Source: Lumbricus rubellus (Eukaryota > Annelida > Clitellata > Crassiclitellata > Lumbricidae). From it: 64,000 nucleotides of DNA. Below are positions 54,315-59,079 of this stretch, one piece after another. A program made the translations under genes and the position numbers. The stretch is from positions 26,605,685 to 26,669,684 of the forward strand of contig OX243822.1 in NCBI GenBank assembly GCA_945859605.1. The letters run 5' to 3'. How positions within the stretch are numbered: the stretch's first letter is position 1; the number at the start of each line of letters is the position of its first letter. Under the pieces are notes generated by a model. That model searched no databases. It had not been told where the DNA came from and saw only the letters and a list, made by a program, of their open reading frames with translations.

Positions 54315-55458
54315 TATTACTGTATTATTTTTATAATAATCATTATTAAAATCATAGTTGCCCGCTATAGCCTTAAACACCCCAAGAACTGTATCACGGA
54401 ATGCTATAAAATAGTCATTTCAATATGGAAAGTAGGTTCAAGGCCACTAAACGTTTAATACTTCTTCTAACAACAAATCATGAATATTCAACAAATAATC
54501 TAAACGTAATGAATATTCACACTCAATCATGCACAGATACGCAAATACATTTTGCATAATTACGTAACACCAATCCCAACAGAAGTCAAGCCTCATGCAT
54601 ATTCATCACTTCACATCACCTCATTAACGTTTTTATCAACAGCTCTCATCATTGGTGCATAATATCTAACACAGCCAACACCCTGCGGTTCGCCTCCGAT
54701 AGGCCTAACCCGAAATTCCCGCTCGGTGCCCCCCCCCCACTCTACAGCCCCCTTCTAAGGCACCCCATCGTGAGAGAGAACACCCTCCTTAACAGAAGAC
54801 TCGCCGATGCGCGAACCAAGTTGTCAGGCCTCAGTAAGCAGACGCTAGTGCGAAAAAGTAAAGAACGTAAAATCTTCTGAAGCCATGTACAATTGTACAT
54901 GTAGCCATGTTTAAGATTTTTACTATTATTATCATGCATCCATTATATTTATATACGCCAGTTCCCAGGGATGGCCAGGAATTAAAATTACGTCATCAGG
55001 ATCATGGAAATTTACTAAACTTAAAAACGGACAAAATAAACCTGTACATAACATCGCTAGAATTGACAGGGGATGGTGGTGGTGGTGGTGGTGTTAGTGG
55101 TGGTTGTGGTGGTGACGACAATGACGATGATTACGATGACAACGACGATGAATACGATGACAACGACGATGATTACGATGACAACAACGACGACGACGAT
55201 ATAATAATTATAAACAAATTATTATTACGGTAGCCTAGTAGCGGCAATGACTGCGATACATATTAAAATGATAATAATCATAATAACAATAATAATAACA
55301 ACAGCGACAACAACTACAACATTTATAACAATAATTATATTAATAATCATTGTTTATTAATTTCAATATCTCACCTTTGTCCTATCATGTGGGTTCGTGA
55401 AATTGAATGACTCGGGAGCAACGAAAAGATATCCACACTGGATGACCCTCCGAGAATT
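19053..55458 (-). CDS. MPRIP: MPRIP / outspread-family protein, 23 exons, N-terminus missing
   Basis: Multi-exon gene read from high to low coordinates; the exons are listed separately. Splicing the 23 exons gives about 2,253 codons in one frame, and all phases agree. Seen: two PH domains (about residues 8-110 and 524-630 of the visible part), low-complexity linkers, then nearly continuous coiled coil to about residue 2100 and an acidic tail. Family evidence: PH1 holds RWQRRFCVLYDDGEL, PH2 holds VKKGWLLK and LSAMTSGIR-like MSAMTSGIRSSWIQAI, and the C-terminal coil holds LSERFSVKCLENAALAERL, all typical of MPRIP, TRIOBP and insect outspread. Known role in vertebrates: a cytoskeletal scaffold that brings RhoA and the myosin phosphatase targeting subunit to actin filaments. 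The conserved Cys-rich N-terminal segment before PH1 was not found, so the first exon(s) probably lie past 64 kb. MPRIP rather than TRIOBP is a name of convenience; invertebrates usually have one such gene. Confidence 0.92.
19324..19372 (-). repeat. LINE 3' end fragment (CR1/L2-like)
   Basis: On the minus strand reads GGAGCACCTCTGAGTGACCT then CTTGAAGGAGTG, the tail shared by several LINE fragments in this window. Confidence 0.55.
19455..19692 (-). repeat. tRNA-headed SINE, minus strand
   Basis: Minus strand: A-box-like TGGTGTAGTGG, B-box AGTTCGAATCT, core GACCTTGGACAAGTTGCTCA, body shared with 15390-15575, then a TTA/ATA tail. Lies in the intron between the last two coding exons. Confidence 0.75.
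19692..20010 (+). repeat. 159-bp-period duplication in the last intron
   Basis: TTCCAGTAAAGCACTGAATT and the following 150 bases recur from 19851. Each copy ends at the AATGAAATAATCGATG motif that seeds the 12-bp array. Confidence 0.92.
19981..20130. repeat. (GATAAAATAATC)n 12-bp minisatellite
   Basis: About 12 units with few variants. On the gene strand it begins roughly 10 nt inside the intron after exon U. Confidence 0.95.
20140..20304 (-). CDS. MPRIP: MPRIP-like exon U: acidic tail
   Basis: 165 nt; encodes SVGDSLDLLNLTLEDSSEGL, an acidic Asp/Glu stretch, and ends GRRSMWRFK plus one base. Acceptor ATATAG, donor T/GTGAGT. The phases on both sides fit. Only a few bases after the donor the intron turns into a 12-bp minisatellite. 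Confidence 0.82.
20510..20725 (-). repeat. complete tRNA-SINE with LINE-like 3' end
   Basis: Minus strand: A-box TGGTGTAGTGG, B-box GGTTCAAATCC, core GATCTTGAGCAAGTCCTTCA, and 3' end AGCGCCTCTGAGTAGAGAGG then TTGAAGGGGAGC. The 3' end matches the LINE tails seen at 34493-34530 and 61673-61715. Confidence 0.8.
20867..21032 (-). CDS. MPRIP: MPRIP-like exon T: end of the coiled coil
   Basis: 166 nt; acceptor CCGGCAG, donor GTACTC after one base of an Arg codon. Encodes ELKESNEKYHELCEELRLVK, the K-Y-x-x-x-x-x-E-L segment that closes the family coiled coil, and then a Ser/Gly-rich stretch. Confidence 0.87.
21465..21551 (-). CDS. MPRIP: MPRIP-like exon S
   Basis: 87 nt, 29 codons, phase 0-0; acceptor ATTAG, donor GAG/GTGATT. 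Encodes VKLQIRQMEVVQLQEELENT and then RLTLNIKIE, aligned with the V-K-E-x-E-I-x-Y-L-K-x-E segment near the C-terminus of the family. Confidence 0.88.
21575..22000. repeat. degenerate intronic repeats
   Basis: TTAATCA/CTAATC-rich segment (21575-21800), then about 24-bp degenerate units around TACTGTCAAGTACYTAC (21835-21995). Intron between exons R and S. Confidence 0.7.
22026..22155 (-). CDS. MPRIP: MPRIP-like exon R
   Basis: 130 nt; encodes RNDELNSQLKFKVERLSRTI and ends DHNNAE in phase 0; acceptor TGTAG, donor GAG/GTATAA. Corresponds to the N-Q-E-L-N-x-x-L-x-x-E-I-x-R-L segment of vertebrate MPRIP. Confidence 0.92.
22577..22729 (-). CDS. MPRIP: MPRIP-like exon Q
   Basis: 153 nt; encodes EDAELLHYEMKQLSERFSVK, then CLENAALAERLES and CRKRVQDLL. 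It matches the E-V-L-S-E-Q-Y-S-Q-K-C-L-E-N block of the family, the strongest single family signature in the window. Acceptor TTTAG, donor AG/GTTCTT. Confidence 0.95.
22730..23510. other. intron between exons P and Q
   Basis: AT-rich with AGATTAGATT runs near 22860 and 23480-23506. No other feature seen. Confidence 0.6.
23511..23631 (-). CDS. MPRIP: MPRIP-like exon P
   Basis: 121 nt; completes the Ala codon from exon O to give ALEAMRKAHERELQKERNKF and ends after two bases of a Glu codon. Acceptor TTTAAAAG, donor GTACTA. Matches the I-E-A-M-K-x-A-H-x-E-E segment that follows exon O in family members. Confidence 0.92.
24039..24186 (-). CDS. MPRIP: MPRIP-like exon O: conserved C-terminal coil
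   Basis: 148 nt, starts phase 0 and ends after one base of an Ala codon; acceptor CAATAG, donor GTGAGA. Encodes EMYDKGFSSMEKSHQRTMME through LRQEKDQLLKEEAQATQS. The Y-D-x-G-F-x-x-M-E-x-x-H-Q and L-R-x-E-K-D-x-L-L-x-E-E segments are diagnostic of MPRIP/TRIOBP, in the region that binds the myosin phosphatase subunit in vertebrates. Confidence 0.95.
24190..24545. repeat. (AATACAACTGTATTTGATAC)-type minisatellite
   Basis: Degenerate about 20-bp units containing ACAATACAACTGTA in the intron between exons N and O. The several small Cys/Ile/Val-rich frames are artefacts. Confidence 0.85.
24697..24864 (-). CDS. MPRIP: MPRIP-like exon N
   Basis: 168 nt, 56 codons, phase 0-0; acceptor TTTTCAG, donor AAG/GTTGGC. 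Encodes YDYEHELQMQRASHRRELMS through VRRKYTKELEQIK, coiled coil leading into the conserved C-terminal region. Confidence 0.9.
24890..25191. repeat. about 40-bp minisatellite, left part
   Basis: Units with TCTAAATACAGACTAG then CATGCTAAAAA. The array resumes at 26210 after the H5 insertion. Confidence 0.85.
25200..26201. mobile_element. hAT-like element H5 with exact 8-bp target duplication
   Basis: AATACACC at 25192-25199 and again at 26202-26209. Ends CATGGGCGCCGACT and GTCAACTCGGCGCCTATG are inverted repeats. 1,002 bp, no transposase. Related by its CATGGGCG end to H2 and H4. Confidence 0.92.
26210..26525. repeat. minisatellite, right part, becoming a 15-16 bp repeat
   Basis: Continues the interrupted array and then degenerates to ACACCAGTCTAAAAAG units. 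Confidence 0.85.
26671..26781 (-). CDS. MPRIP: MPRIP-like exon M
   Basis: 111 nt, 37 codons, phase 0-0; acceptor TATTTGAAG, donor AAG/GTTTCT. Encodes MEIMELKDDPNIDADRLNRI and then VTHVRMKELEEQIHDMK, coiled coil with a short acidic break. Confidence 0.88.
26840..27045 (+). repeat. SINE-like repeat with (TTA)n tail
   Basis: GGTGCCCTTGTAGCGGCATG then GTGCCATAGAAATTGTCATT and TTA repeats. A shorter relative (GGTGCCCTTGTAGCACCATA) occurs at 19425-19480. Confidence 0.65.
27419..29845 (-). CDS. MPRIP: MPRIP-like exon L: giant 809-codon coiled-coil exon
   Basis: 2,427 nt, exactly 809 codons, phase 0-0; acceptor TCTTTCAAG, donor ATG/GTAAGG. It starts VNRLQTHLSETSALVETQN and runs as nearly unbroken heptads rich in Glu, Lys, Arg and Leu, without introns. 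An acidic break (RLDDDEGRSEEAEVEAKTEE) and a Lys/Glu repeat (KKAEKKAEKKVEKKVEE) interrupt it. The DNA is G+C rich compared with its neighbours. Long vertebrate MPRIP forms also carry a large coil-encoding exon near this point. In the opposite frames it throws several long Ser/Leu-rich shadow frames, which are not genes. Confidence 0.95.
29965..30745. repeat. 38-bp minisatellite, about 20 copies
   Basis: Unit AAATGACATTTAAAGTACCA then TTATAAACTGATCTAATC. Very homogeneous in the centre (30290-30640) and more divergent at the edges. Fills most of the intron between exons K and L. Confidence 0.97.
30935..31093 (-). CDS. MPRIP: MPRIP-like exon K: first coiled-coil exon
   Basis: 159 nt, 53 codons, phase 0-0; acceptor CCACCAG, donor CAG/GTTTCT. 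Encodes VAALRQQLDATRSQLEDAQS and a further heptad-like stretch ending DYHLQ. The hydrophobic spacing suits a coiled coil. The intron that follows is largely a 38-bp minisatellite. Confidence 0.88.
31429..31500 (-). CDS. MPRIP: MPRIP-like exon J
   Basis: 72 nt, 24 codons, phase 0-0; acceptor TTTGCAG, donor GAG/GTCAGC. Encodes TETWTDSLPRGSSDGSLLEL and then MKRE, a linker entering the coiled coil. Supported by the open frame, good splice sites and phase agreement on both sides. Confidence 0.8.
31795..32050 (-). pseudogene. LINE 3' end fragment
   Basis: Minus strand ends GGAGCGCTGCTGAATGGCCT and a TATAAAAATT tail, preceded by degenerate sequence like the other CR1/L2-type tails. In the intron between exons I and J. 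Confidence 0.55.
32100..32360. repeat. AATGACTTAATGACTTAACT degenerate repeats
   Basis: Short TTAATGAC units, densest at 32280-32360, directly downstream of exon I in the direction of transcription. Confidence 0.75.
32404..33246 (-). CDS. MPRIP: MPRIP-like exon I: PH2 C-terminus and Ser/Pro-rich linker
   Basis: 843 nt, 281 codons, phase 0-0; acceptor CTTTTCAG, donor TCG/GTAGCA. Begins NKANEYVMSAMTSGIRSSW, the last strand and C-terminal helix of PH2, which is nearly identical to the family pattern. The rest is a disordered-looking, Ser/Asp/Arg-rich linker. Near the 3' end there is a proline run (PPPTAPPPPPPSS) after a KSPKRVKSP-type basic patch, a possible profilin, EVH1 or SH3 ligand (inference). 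Confidence 0.93.
33380..33622 (+). pseudogene. CR1/L2-like LINE 3' end with (TTATC)n tail
   Basis: Plus strand encodes FTIVGPSMWNEL and KTFLFPRACHVESASE, the C-terminal pattern of CR1/L2-type reverse transcriptase proteins, with internal stops. Ends in TTATC repeats. Confidence 0.75.
33715..33800 (+). repeat. dispersed repeat R2 with AAAGGTGTCTAA core, copy 1
   Basis: TATTAAAGGTGTCTAAGAAG, then GCTCAACGACTTCCA and GGAGAAGGTTACT. Related copies at 34320-34410 and 35095-35185. Confidence 0.8.
34320..34410 (+). repeat. dispersed repeat R2, copy 2
   Basis: TATTAAAGGTGTCTAAGAAA then AGCATTGCATTGTCCAGTGC. Followed by the (CAAT)n run at 34410-34478. Confidence 0.8.
34410..34478. repeat. (CAAT)n microsatellite
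   Basis: CAAT/CAAC units next to the 3' end of the minus-strand LINE fragment. Confidence 0.95.
34490..35043 (-). pseudogene. CR1/L2-like LINE C-terminal fragment
   Basis: Minus strand encodes MRDDLHWLPLQQRISYRV, SLGRRSLRSAACSDYLVPF and FSMVGPAIWNGLPPAL, the C-terminus of CR1/L2-type LINE proteins, then KTFLFDQAWVGSASE and the TATAGTGCTCC-type end. A plus-oriented LINE tail (34625-34690, with ATTAC repeats) interrupts it. Confidence 0.85.
35095..35185 (+). repeat. dispersed repeat R2, copy 3
   Basis: ATATTAAAGGTGTCTAAGAA then AGCATTGTGTTGTGCAGTGC and GGAGATGGTTACTGTG. Confidence 0.8.
35223..35240 (-). CDS. MPRIP: candidate 18-nt microexon in PH2
   Basis: 18 nt, phase 0-0, encoding SNGADK between exons H and I. 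Upstream on the minus strand are a TTACTAAT branch-like site, a T-rich tract and CCCCAG. The donor is AAG/GTGTAAGT; the stronger GTAAGT two bases on would break the frame. Without it, the joined protein (FRIS then NKANEYVMSAMTSG) has exactly the family length, so this would be an alternatively spliced 6-residue insertion in a PH loop. It may also be fortuitous. Confidence 0.45.
35433..35597 (-). CDS. MPRIP: MPRIP-like exon H: PH2 strands 2-5
   Basis: 165 nt, 55 codons, phase 0-0; acceptor TTTTTCAG, donor TCG/GTCAGT. Encodes SWQKCWCVLTSAALTYYSDS through to LLRSFAFRIS. The W-x-K-x-W-x-V-L core and the Y-Y-x-D-S segment match the second PH domain of the family. Confidence 0.93.
36078..36128 (-). 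CDS. MPRIP: MPRIP-like exon G: start of PH2
   Basis: 51 nt, 17 codons, phase 0-0; acceptor TTTTTCAG, donor AAG/GTATTT. Encodes DLMYVKKGWLLKQAVDK, the first strand of the second PH domain. The V-K-K-G-W-L motif is one of the best conserved parts of MPRIP and TRIOBP. Confidence 0.92.
36570..36741. repeat. (GAAATTTACATTTAAGTT)n 18-bp repeat
   Basis: About 8 degenerate units, ending just before exon F. Confidence 0.85.
36760..36822 (-). CDS. MPRIP: MPRIP-like exon F: short linker exon before PH2 (3' limit uncertain)
   Basis: 63 nt in phase 0, encoding ISKGSPEVGSRSSEAV and then SRTPK. Spliced to the next exon it reads RTPKDLMYVKKGW, which resembles the vertebrate R-S-T-E...T-P-D-L-L-N-x-K-K-G-W entry to PH2. 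The donor at this end (AAA/GTGGAA) is weak. A better donor, GTAAAT, would extend the exon in frame to 36742 (27 codons). The other reading frame looks coil-like (LRRLDQEVQKLSHELL) but breaks the phase. Confidence 0.55.
36823..38796. other. intron between exons E and F
   Basis: AT-rich. 38240-38790 has degenerate ACTTAAACTCAAAAAAACTG / GGCCTGAATTAATAAATAAA units. A small open frame at 38033-38239 has no family signature. A weak tRNA-like SINE relic is near 37070-37120. Confidence 0.6.
38797..39861 (-). CDS. MPRIP: MPRIP-like exon E: long Ser/Arg/Asn-rich linker
   Basis: 1,065 nt, 355 codons, phase 0-0; acceptor TTTTCCAG, donor AAG/GTGGGT. Begins INGTLSSTSDSTYGSMNN. It is low in hydrophobic residues and rich in Ser, Arg, Asn and Thr, with several Arg-x-x-Ser sites such as RRKSSTS and RKSNSL that would suit basophilic kinases (inference). 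It corresponds to the variable linker between the two PH domains in vertebrate MPRIP. The exon is clearly richer in G+C and CpG than the AT-rich introns on either side. Confidence 0.88.
39862..41280. other. intron between exons D and E, first part
   Basis: AT-rich, then (GGCTGCTTAGTAATGGT)4 at 40364-40437 and an AGACAGACAGA/GAGAC-rich stretch to about 40745. No coding signal. Confidence 0.65.
41325..41530. repeat. (TAACTGGACAATATTC)n 16-bp minisatellite
   Basis: About 12 nearly perfect units. Confidence 0.96.
42215..42356 (+). mobile_element. short MITE-like repeat M1, copy 2
   Basis: Direct relative of 4900-5043, ends GGTGAGAATTG and CACAATTCTTACAC. Confidence 0.65.
42542..42680 (-). CDS. 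MPRIP: MPRIP-like exon D: PH1 C-terminal helix and start of linker
   Basis: 139 nt; completes the Arg codon of exon C, giving NRWQDLLIIYPRN, the C-terminal helix of the PH fold with its invariant Trp, then a Pro/Thr-rich linker. Acceptor GTTTCAG. The donor I chose (GTG/GTAATA) leaves phase 0, which matches the next exon; the donor is less certain than the acceptor. Confidence 0.85.
42760..42912. repeat. ATTATC / ATC microsatellite
   Basis: Compound TTATCA and CAT units; open frames over it are artefacts. Confidence 0.93.
43072..43223 (-). CDS. MPRIP: MPRIP-like exon C: PH1 middle
   Basis: 152 nt, starts in phase 0 and ends after two bases of an Arg codon; acceptor TTTCCAG, donor CAG/GTGGGT. 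Encodes GVIDMNQCSDVF, then an internal loop, then RVTYVKGTSKDEIN. The I-D-M-N-x-C segment and the V-K-G-T segment are conserved in the first PH domain of this family. The 6.1-kb intron before it has grown through a tandem duplication of about 2.4 kb. Confidence 0.93.
43330..43415 (+). repeat. LINE 3' end fragment
   Basis: KTFLFGHVLVVSTSE-like frame, then GAGCACCTCTGAGTAGTTAG and GGTGCTAGATAAAT. Confidence 0.6.
43560..43790. repeat. (GT)n and CTGT/CTCT-rich microsatellites
   Basis: GT run 43564-43660, then pyrimidine-rich TCTGTCTC repeats. Overlapping Cys/Val frames are artefacts. Confidence 0.95.
43797..46375 (+). repeat. 2.4-2.6 kb tandem duplication, copy 1
   Basis: Shares order and sequence with 46376-48790: a CTCTTTGTCTCTCT start, AAACTCAATTCGACGTATAT, TTAC runs, GGATAAAGGAGGATGGCGAC, a LINE fragment, the AAAGGTGTCC core, and the end CATTAAAGAATAAACTTACT. 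Some indels. Confidence 0.93.
44985..45530 (-). pseudogene. CR1/L2-like LINE fragment inside duplication copy 1
   Basis: Minus strand encodes CLDRVLCSAARLIGKIPKYG, LLEVLHLLPIRQRIEFRVAA and LWRSLPLE-type segments with frameshifts, matching the C-terminus of CR1/L2-type LINE proteins. Confidence 0.8.
46376..48790 (+). repeat. 2.4 kb tandem duplication, copy 2
   Basis: Head-to-tail with copy 1. Has gained an AAT run at 47066-47111 and ends in a longer TTAC array (48764-48820). Both copies sit in the intron between exons B and C. Confidence 0.93.
47450..48150 (-). pseudogene. CR1/L2-like LINE fragment inside duplication copy 2
   Basis: Paralogue of 44985-45530 with further small indels; no open frame longer than a few dozen codons survives. 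Confidence 0.75.
49090..49330. repeat. CTGT / GT microsatellite
   Basis: (CTGT)n then (GT)n and CTGTCTAT-type repeats, 30 bp from exon B. Confidence 0.95.
49365..49430 (-). CDS. MPRIP: MPRIP-like exon B: PH1 core strands
   Basis: 66 nt, phase 0-0, acceptor GTTTCAG, donor GTAAGT. Encodes RWQRRFCVLYDDGEL and the following SYSVDDN, the hallmark Trp-Gln-Arg-Arg strand pair of the first PH domain of outspread/MPRIP proteins. It joins exon A to give TKRWQRRF. The 5.9-kb intron upstream contains two retroelement remnants. Confidence 0.93.
49905..51850 (-). mobile_element. 5'-truncated non-LTR retrotransposon, minus strand
   Basis: Reverse transcriptase coding region followed by about 330 bp of 3' sequence and a TGATTGATTGATTGAT-type tail at 49905-49925. 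No endonuclease domain: the 5' part is missing, as is usual for LINE insertions. Same strand as the host gene, in the intron between exons A and B. Confidence 0.85.
50255..51836 (-). pseudogene. reverse transcriptase, frameshifted
   Basis: Two overlapping frames. The first (51836-50883) has NYRPISVLPYFSKFFEKI, motif A FFDLAKAFDTVDHE, motif B GVPQGSNLGPLLFLIYIND and motif C FADDTN. The second (50998-50255) continues with KFLGVYVDQHLTWIDHI and a C-terminal ATGPSIWNKIPQEVR. The frame changes by one base near 50885, just after INGP. Catalytic Asp residues are intact, so decay is recent or the shift is the only lesion. Clade is Jockey/CR1-like; not assigned further. Confidence 0.9.
52577..52685 (+). 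repeat. retroelement C-terminus fragment, copy 1
   Basis: KLLKDLGRLLIQITGDPKNS-type end, nearly identical over 109 bp to 53103-53213. Preceded by an ATC microsatellite. Confidence 0.8.
52860..53100. repeat. AAT-type microsatellites around a short unique piece
   Basis: AATAATAAT runs at 52860-52900 and 52996-53090. Confidence 0.93.
53103..53213 (+). repeat. retroelement C-terminus fragment, copy 2
   Basis: VKLLKDLGRLQTQITGDPKK-like. Preceded by an AAT microsatellite as copy 1 is by ATC. Confidence 0.8.
53400..54240 (+). pseudogene. retroelement ORF C-terminus with restriction-like endonuclease signature
   Basis: Seen: HVCHCGERVDARGLHGLACR (CCHC-type zinc motif), RHNMLNDIVWRSL, then in another frame EDGKRPDGVTLIPW and LTWDVTVADT, then in a third frame DLGRRLTEATQDKLETSYLL and ISIAVQRGNAICFSSTLPL before a stop at 54236. 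CCHC followed by R-P-D...D-x-T-V fits the PD-(D/E)XK endonuclease at the C-terminus of some non-LTR elements (family knowledge; assignment is inference). Broken by a small insertion at 53723-53803 and at least one further frameshift near 54085. Confidence 0.75.
53723..53803. mobile_element. 81-bp mini-MITE inside the endonuclease pseudogene
   Basis: Begins CTTAATCCCTTCCCTGGGG and ends CCCCAAGGAAGGGGTTAAG: 19-bp inverted repeats with two mismatches. It splits the conserved LNDIVWRSL...IPSHKEPLGL region. Target duplication not clear. Confidence 0.65.
54266..54315. repeat. (AAT)n tail
   Basis: AAT run 30 bp after the retroelement stop codon; likely its 3' tail. Confidence 0.85.
55075..55200. 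repeat. GGT run and (TACGATGACAACGACGATGA)n repeat
   Basis: Low-complexity; encodes only Gly/Asp runs. Confidence 0.9.
55375..55458 (-). CDS. MPRIP: MPRIP-like exon A: start of PH1
   Basis: 84 nt, phase 0-0, acceptor TTGTAG and donor AAG/GTGAGA. Encodes a segment with RVIQCGYLFVAPESF followed by NFTNPHDRTK, the first strand and loop of the first PH domain. The family pattern here is C-G-Y/W-L-x-x-A-P, so the frame is secure. An in-frame TAG directly upstream shows that the exon cannot extend further. It is the most 5' exon I can recognise. Confidence 0.85.
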
Positions 55459-57040
55459 CTACAAGTCCAGACCATAACAATAAACGTAAATTCCATTGCT
55501 TCATTTAACAAATTAACAACATAAAGCAAACAAACGTTTGTAAACAAAATGAAGACAAAGAGATAGACAGGGTGTAATTAAATGGACCAAAGTCCCGATC
55601 ACAGTGTTACCCATGTAGGCCTACATATGCTTGCTACATGTTTAAGGACACTGCCATGTCAAAAATGATTAGTGTAGCCCTCCTCCTTTCTCCAGGCTTG
55701 GGACTGGCACTGGCATCGGAGCTGGTTGTTACCAGTGTCGGAGTTCTAGGCCTACGTAATGAAATACCGACCAGTTATAATGAGAAATAACTATAGTTAA
55801 CTAAGACAAAGATAACAACAGAATTCAAGCGTCGGTAAATTACTTCCTGTCGTAGGACAATGACCATTTTTGCTATTTTTAATTAACTGTATACAAGTGC
55901 TTCTACAACTGCGCAAAGCCATTTAGAGCTGCACATTTTGTGTACAACTGCATGCTACAAAAAGCCCTGATTTTGTGGTAGATTGAATGAGGTTCCTATA
56001 TATTTGACAGCATCGTAGAAATAAAACGAGTGCAGAAGATCCTAAATGCAGATAAGTCATAAAGTATGGAATGACATGAAAAACATCGCTTTGGAATGGC
56101 GAGGGGTTACTTGGGTCCTCAGCGCATGCATCCACACGCAGTGTTCCTATAGGTTAGCGATTTGGACAGCCCCCTGTGAACTATATTACCACGTTGCCCA
56201 AGGATCTGTTTGCAGGTTCTAGACGTCTAATTGCTAGAACCCGAGGGTGGGATTTTTGCTTGTCCATTGTTTTTGCTAAACACGAGCATGTGTGCGCTAA
56301 TTATTGAACCTGCAGTTGAAAGAGATGTTTAAGCATTTGTAATATGACATTGTCGCGGCTCACTGTTATATAAATACCTTTTCGATGCGCCACTCTGCGA
56401 CTTACACGTTCAGCCCGCTTAATTACCCGGATATTAAGGCCTTCGACAGCTTATGTTAACAAAGGCAGTGACGTTTGCCGACAACAGAAATGATTTTATG
56501 ACGTATTCATTTGAATAACCAAGTTTGGTTTCAGCCGACACGGACACTAATTATAGCTATTTCCTTAAGCGAAAACGTGCATACGGCTCTGATTGGCCGA
56601 AGACTCTCATTATCGTTGTCATGGTTACGAAGCCCACGTTGCTTCAAGGTTACAATGCTGCAGAGGAGATAAGTAGGTTAGTAAGTAAACTCTTTATTAG
56701 GCCCAGGGCTGTTTTTAAGGAATTTTAGAACTGCACAATCCTTCTTTCCTCTCCCATCATCCATGGTAAATTACTTTAAAATCGGAGGAAAATGACTTTT
56801 TTGCTAGTTTTAAGAAACTTTTAACTGTACAGTTTAACTAGTTGCTAGTTTTCTACAACTGCGCATTTTGTGTACAACTGCACGTTAAAAGCCCTGATTA
56901 GGCCATTTGCGTACCAGCGCTCTGGTGTAGGGGACAAAAAACGTAAATGCCTTAATAACAATGGCCTGTCAATATTAAGATTACAACAATACATCAAATA
57001 ATCGTCATGCTCTGTAGATTAGCTCCAGGCTTTATCTGCG
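55459..57040. other. upstream region without recognised gene
   Basis: No MPRIP N-terminal exon found. Contains the dispersed CTTGGGACTGGCACTGGC motif (55692-55712) and a CCAAT/X-box-like pair at 56590-56628. Confidence 0.5.
56590..56628. promoter_or_regulatory. inverted CCAAT box and X-box-like palindrome
   Basis: GATTGGCC at 56591-56598 and GTTGTCATGGTTAC at 56615-56628, which matches the RFX X-box with two mismatches. Might belong to a promoter upstream of the minus-strand gene; no transcript start is visible. Confidence 0.2.
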
Positions 57041-57047
57041 TTTTCAC

Positions 57048-57110
57048 GGTTGATAACGTTTCTTTAACGGTTGATAACATTTCTTTAACGCTTGATAACA
57101 TTTCTTTAAC
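57048..57110. repeat. (CGGTTGATAACATTTCTTTAA)3
   Basis: Three 21-bp units with single-base changes. Confidence 0.93.
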
Positions 57111-57234
57111 GACGTCGTCATTTCGACGATAATTATGATTGGCCTCATTCTAAATGTATACATATACAATTTGCTGTTTGCAAGAACGTATTTAAATTGG
57201 CCATAATATTGTTCTGCATCTATTTTAGTCTATA

Positions 57235-57439
57235 TTGTTCTTTGTGTGTGTTCAAGTATGTGTTTGTGTATCTTTCTGTGTGAGTATTTGTTCAAGTATG
57301 TGTTTGTGTTGGAGTATATGCCTTTGTGTGAGTATGTATACCTGTTTGAGTACCTAGGTATGTGTTCATGATGGAGTATGTGTTCCGTGCTTGGGTGTGT
57401 GTTGACGTGCACTTGGGTATGTCTGTGTGTGTGTGTGTG

Positions 57440-57477
<38 letters not shown>

Positions 57478-58086
57478 AGTGTGTACTCATTTATGTCTTT
57501 CTGTGCACGTGGCAATGTATTGATATGTCCATACAAAAATAATTTTACGTCTTAAAAAAACAAGCATCAAAAGTCTACGCTGGATAATATCCTGCAAGCT
57601 GCACGCCCTCAGTATTTCCCTACTTCAGAAAAATAGTCCATCTCCCTATACCTCTATGTCTGCATGTATGTATGTCTGTCTGTCAGTGGCTATCTGTCTA
57701 TCTGCACCTGCCATAATAAAAATATTACAAAAATAACGGATATTTCTAAATGTATACATTTCCTTTCAGGCCTAAAAAAACTGGTCCAGATGTTCCATAG
57801 TCTATTACATTATCAATCTCTTCCTTCCTCCCTCAAGACATCCATTCCAGTCTGCCTGGAATGGATATGTATTTGTCCGTCTATTTATGTATCTGTCTAT
57901 GTATCTGTGTGTGCGTGTGCATAGGCATGCATGTTTGCTATGTATTTGCATGTGTTTGTGTGCATTTGTCAGCTCATGTGTGGGTTTGTGTTTTGGTATG
58001 TGTCTGTTTGCATGCCTATAATTATGCCTACACATGTCTGTTTATGTGTGTATGTCTGTTTATGTGTCTGTCTGTCTGTTTATGTG

Positions 58087-58127
<41 letters not shown>

Positions 58128-59070
58128 CCTTCCCATCTATTACATTACTCGTACGTATTAAATTTCACAGACATCATCCAACTGAGTCAACTTTTCATCC
58201 TTCCATCCTTCATTCACTCCCACAGTCATATATGTCTGCATTTCCATCTGTCTGTCTGTCTGTCTTTGTTTTTTCCATCTATCTGTCTTTGTTTTTTTTC
58301 AGCCTTCATTCACTCCCACACTCATAATATGTCTGCATTTCCATCTGTCTGTCTGTCTTGGGTTTTTTCGTCTGTCTGGCTCTGTTTTCTTCAGTCTGTA
58401 TATCTTCATCGCATCCCTCAACTCCCATGAATGTCCTTTCATCAATATTTCTGTGCCCACGTGTCTGCCTATATTTCTGCCTATATATCAATCTGTCCCA
58501 CTCTATGTGTCTGCCCGATGCTATATTTTTGTAGGTTTATTCATTCATTCTTTTCAATCATTTATATAGCGCAAGGACGACGGCATTCCCTGTTTAACCA
58601 TGATGATACAAATCGCTCTTAAAGAGCCTGCATGTAAAACACCGATGAGTCAACATTAGTATAGGTTCGCGTGATTCTTTCGGTTTGTCCTTCCTATATT
58701 CTGTCTTCTTCCTTGTCTGTGTGCCTCTGTCTGTCTCTCTTTGTCCATCTATTCTCTTTATATTTAATATCGCTATATCCGTGGAACAATTTCTCTCTAT
58801 CCATACATCCAACCATCTCCATGCGTGTTAATCCGTCTATCTATCTGTCTTTCAATCTGTCTGTCTGTCTAAGTCTGTCTGTCTAGTTTTATCTGTCTGT
58901 CTGTAAAGTATGTTTTTGTGTATGTGTTTGGGCATGGACTTGTGCGTATTGGACTATGCATGTGCTTGTGCGAGTATGTGCCTGCTTAAGTATGTGTTTG
59001 TGTATGTGTCTTCACTGTCTGTGTGAGTATACGTGTCTGTGTAATCTGTCTGTCTAGGTTTATCTGTCTG
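57235..59070. repeat. GT-, CTGT- and GTATGTGT-rich low-complexity region
   Basis: Includes (GT)n at 57428-57475, (CTGT)n at 58085-58130 and many degenerate TGTCTGTCTATC units. All open frames here are Cys/Val/Leu/Ser artefacts. Confidence 0.93.
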
Positions 59071-59079
59071 TCTGCAACA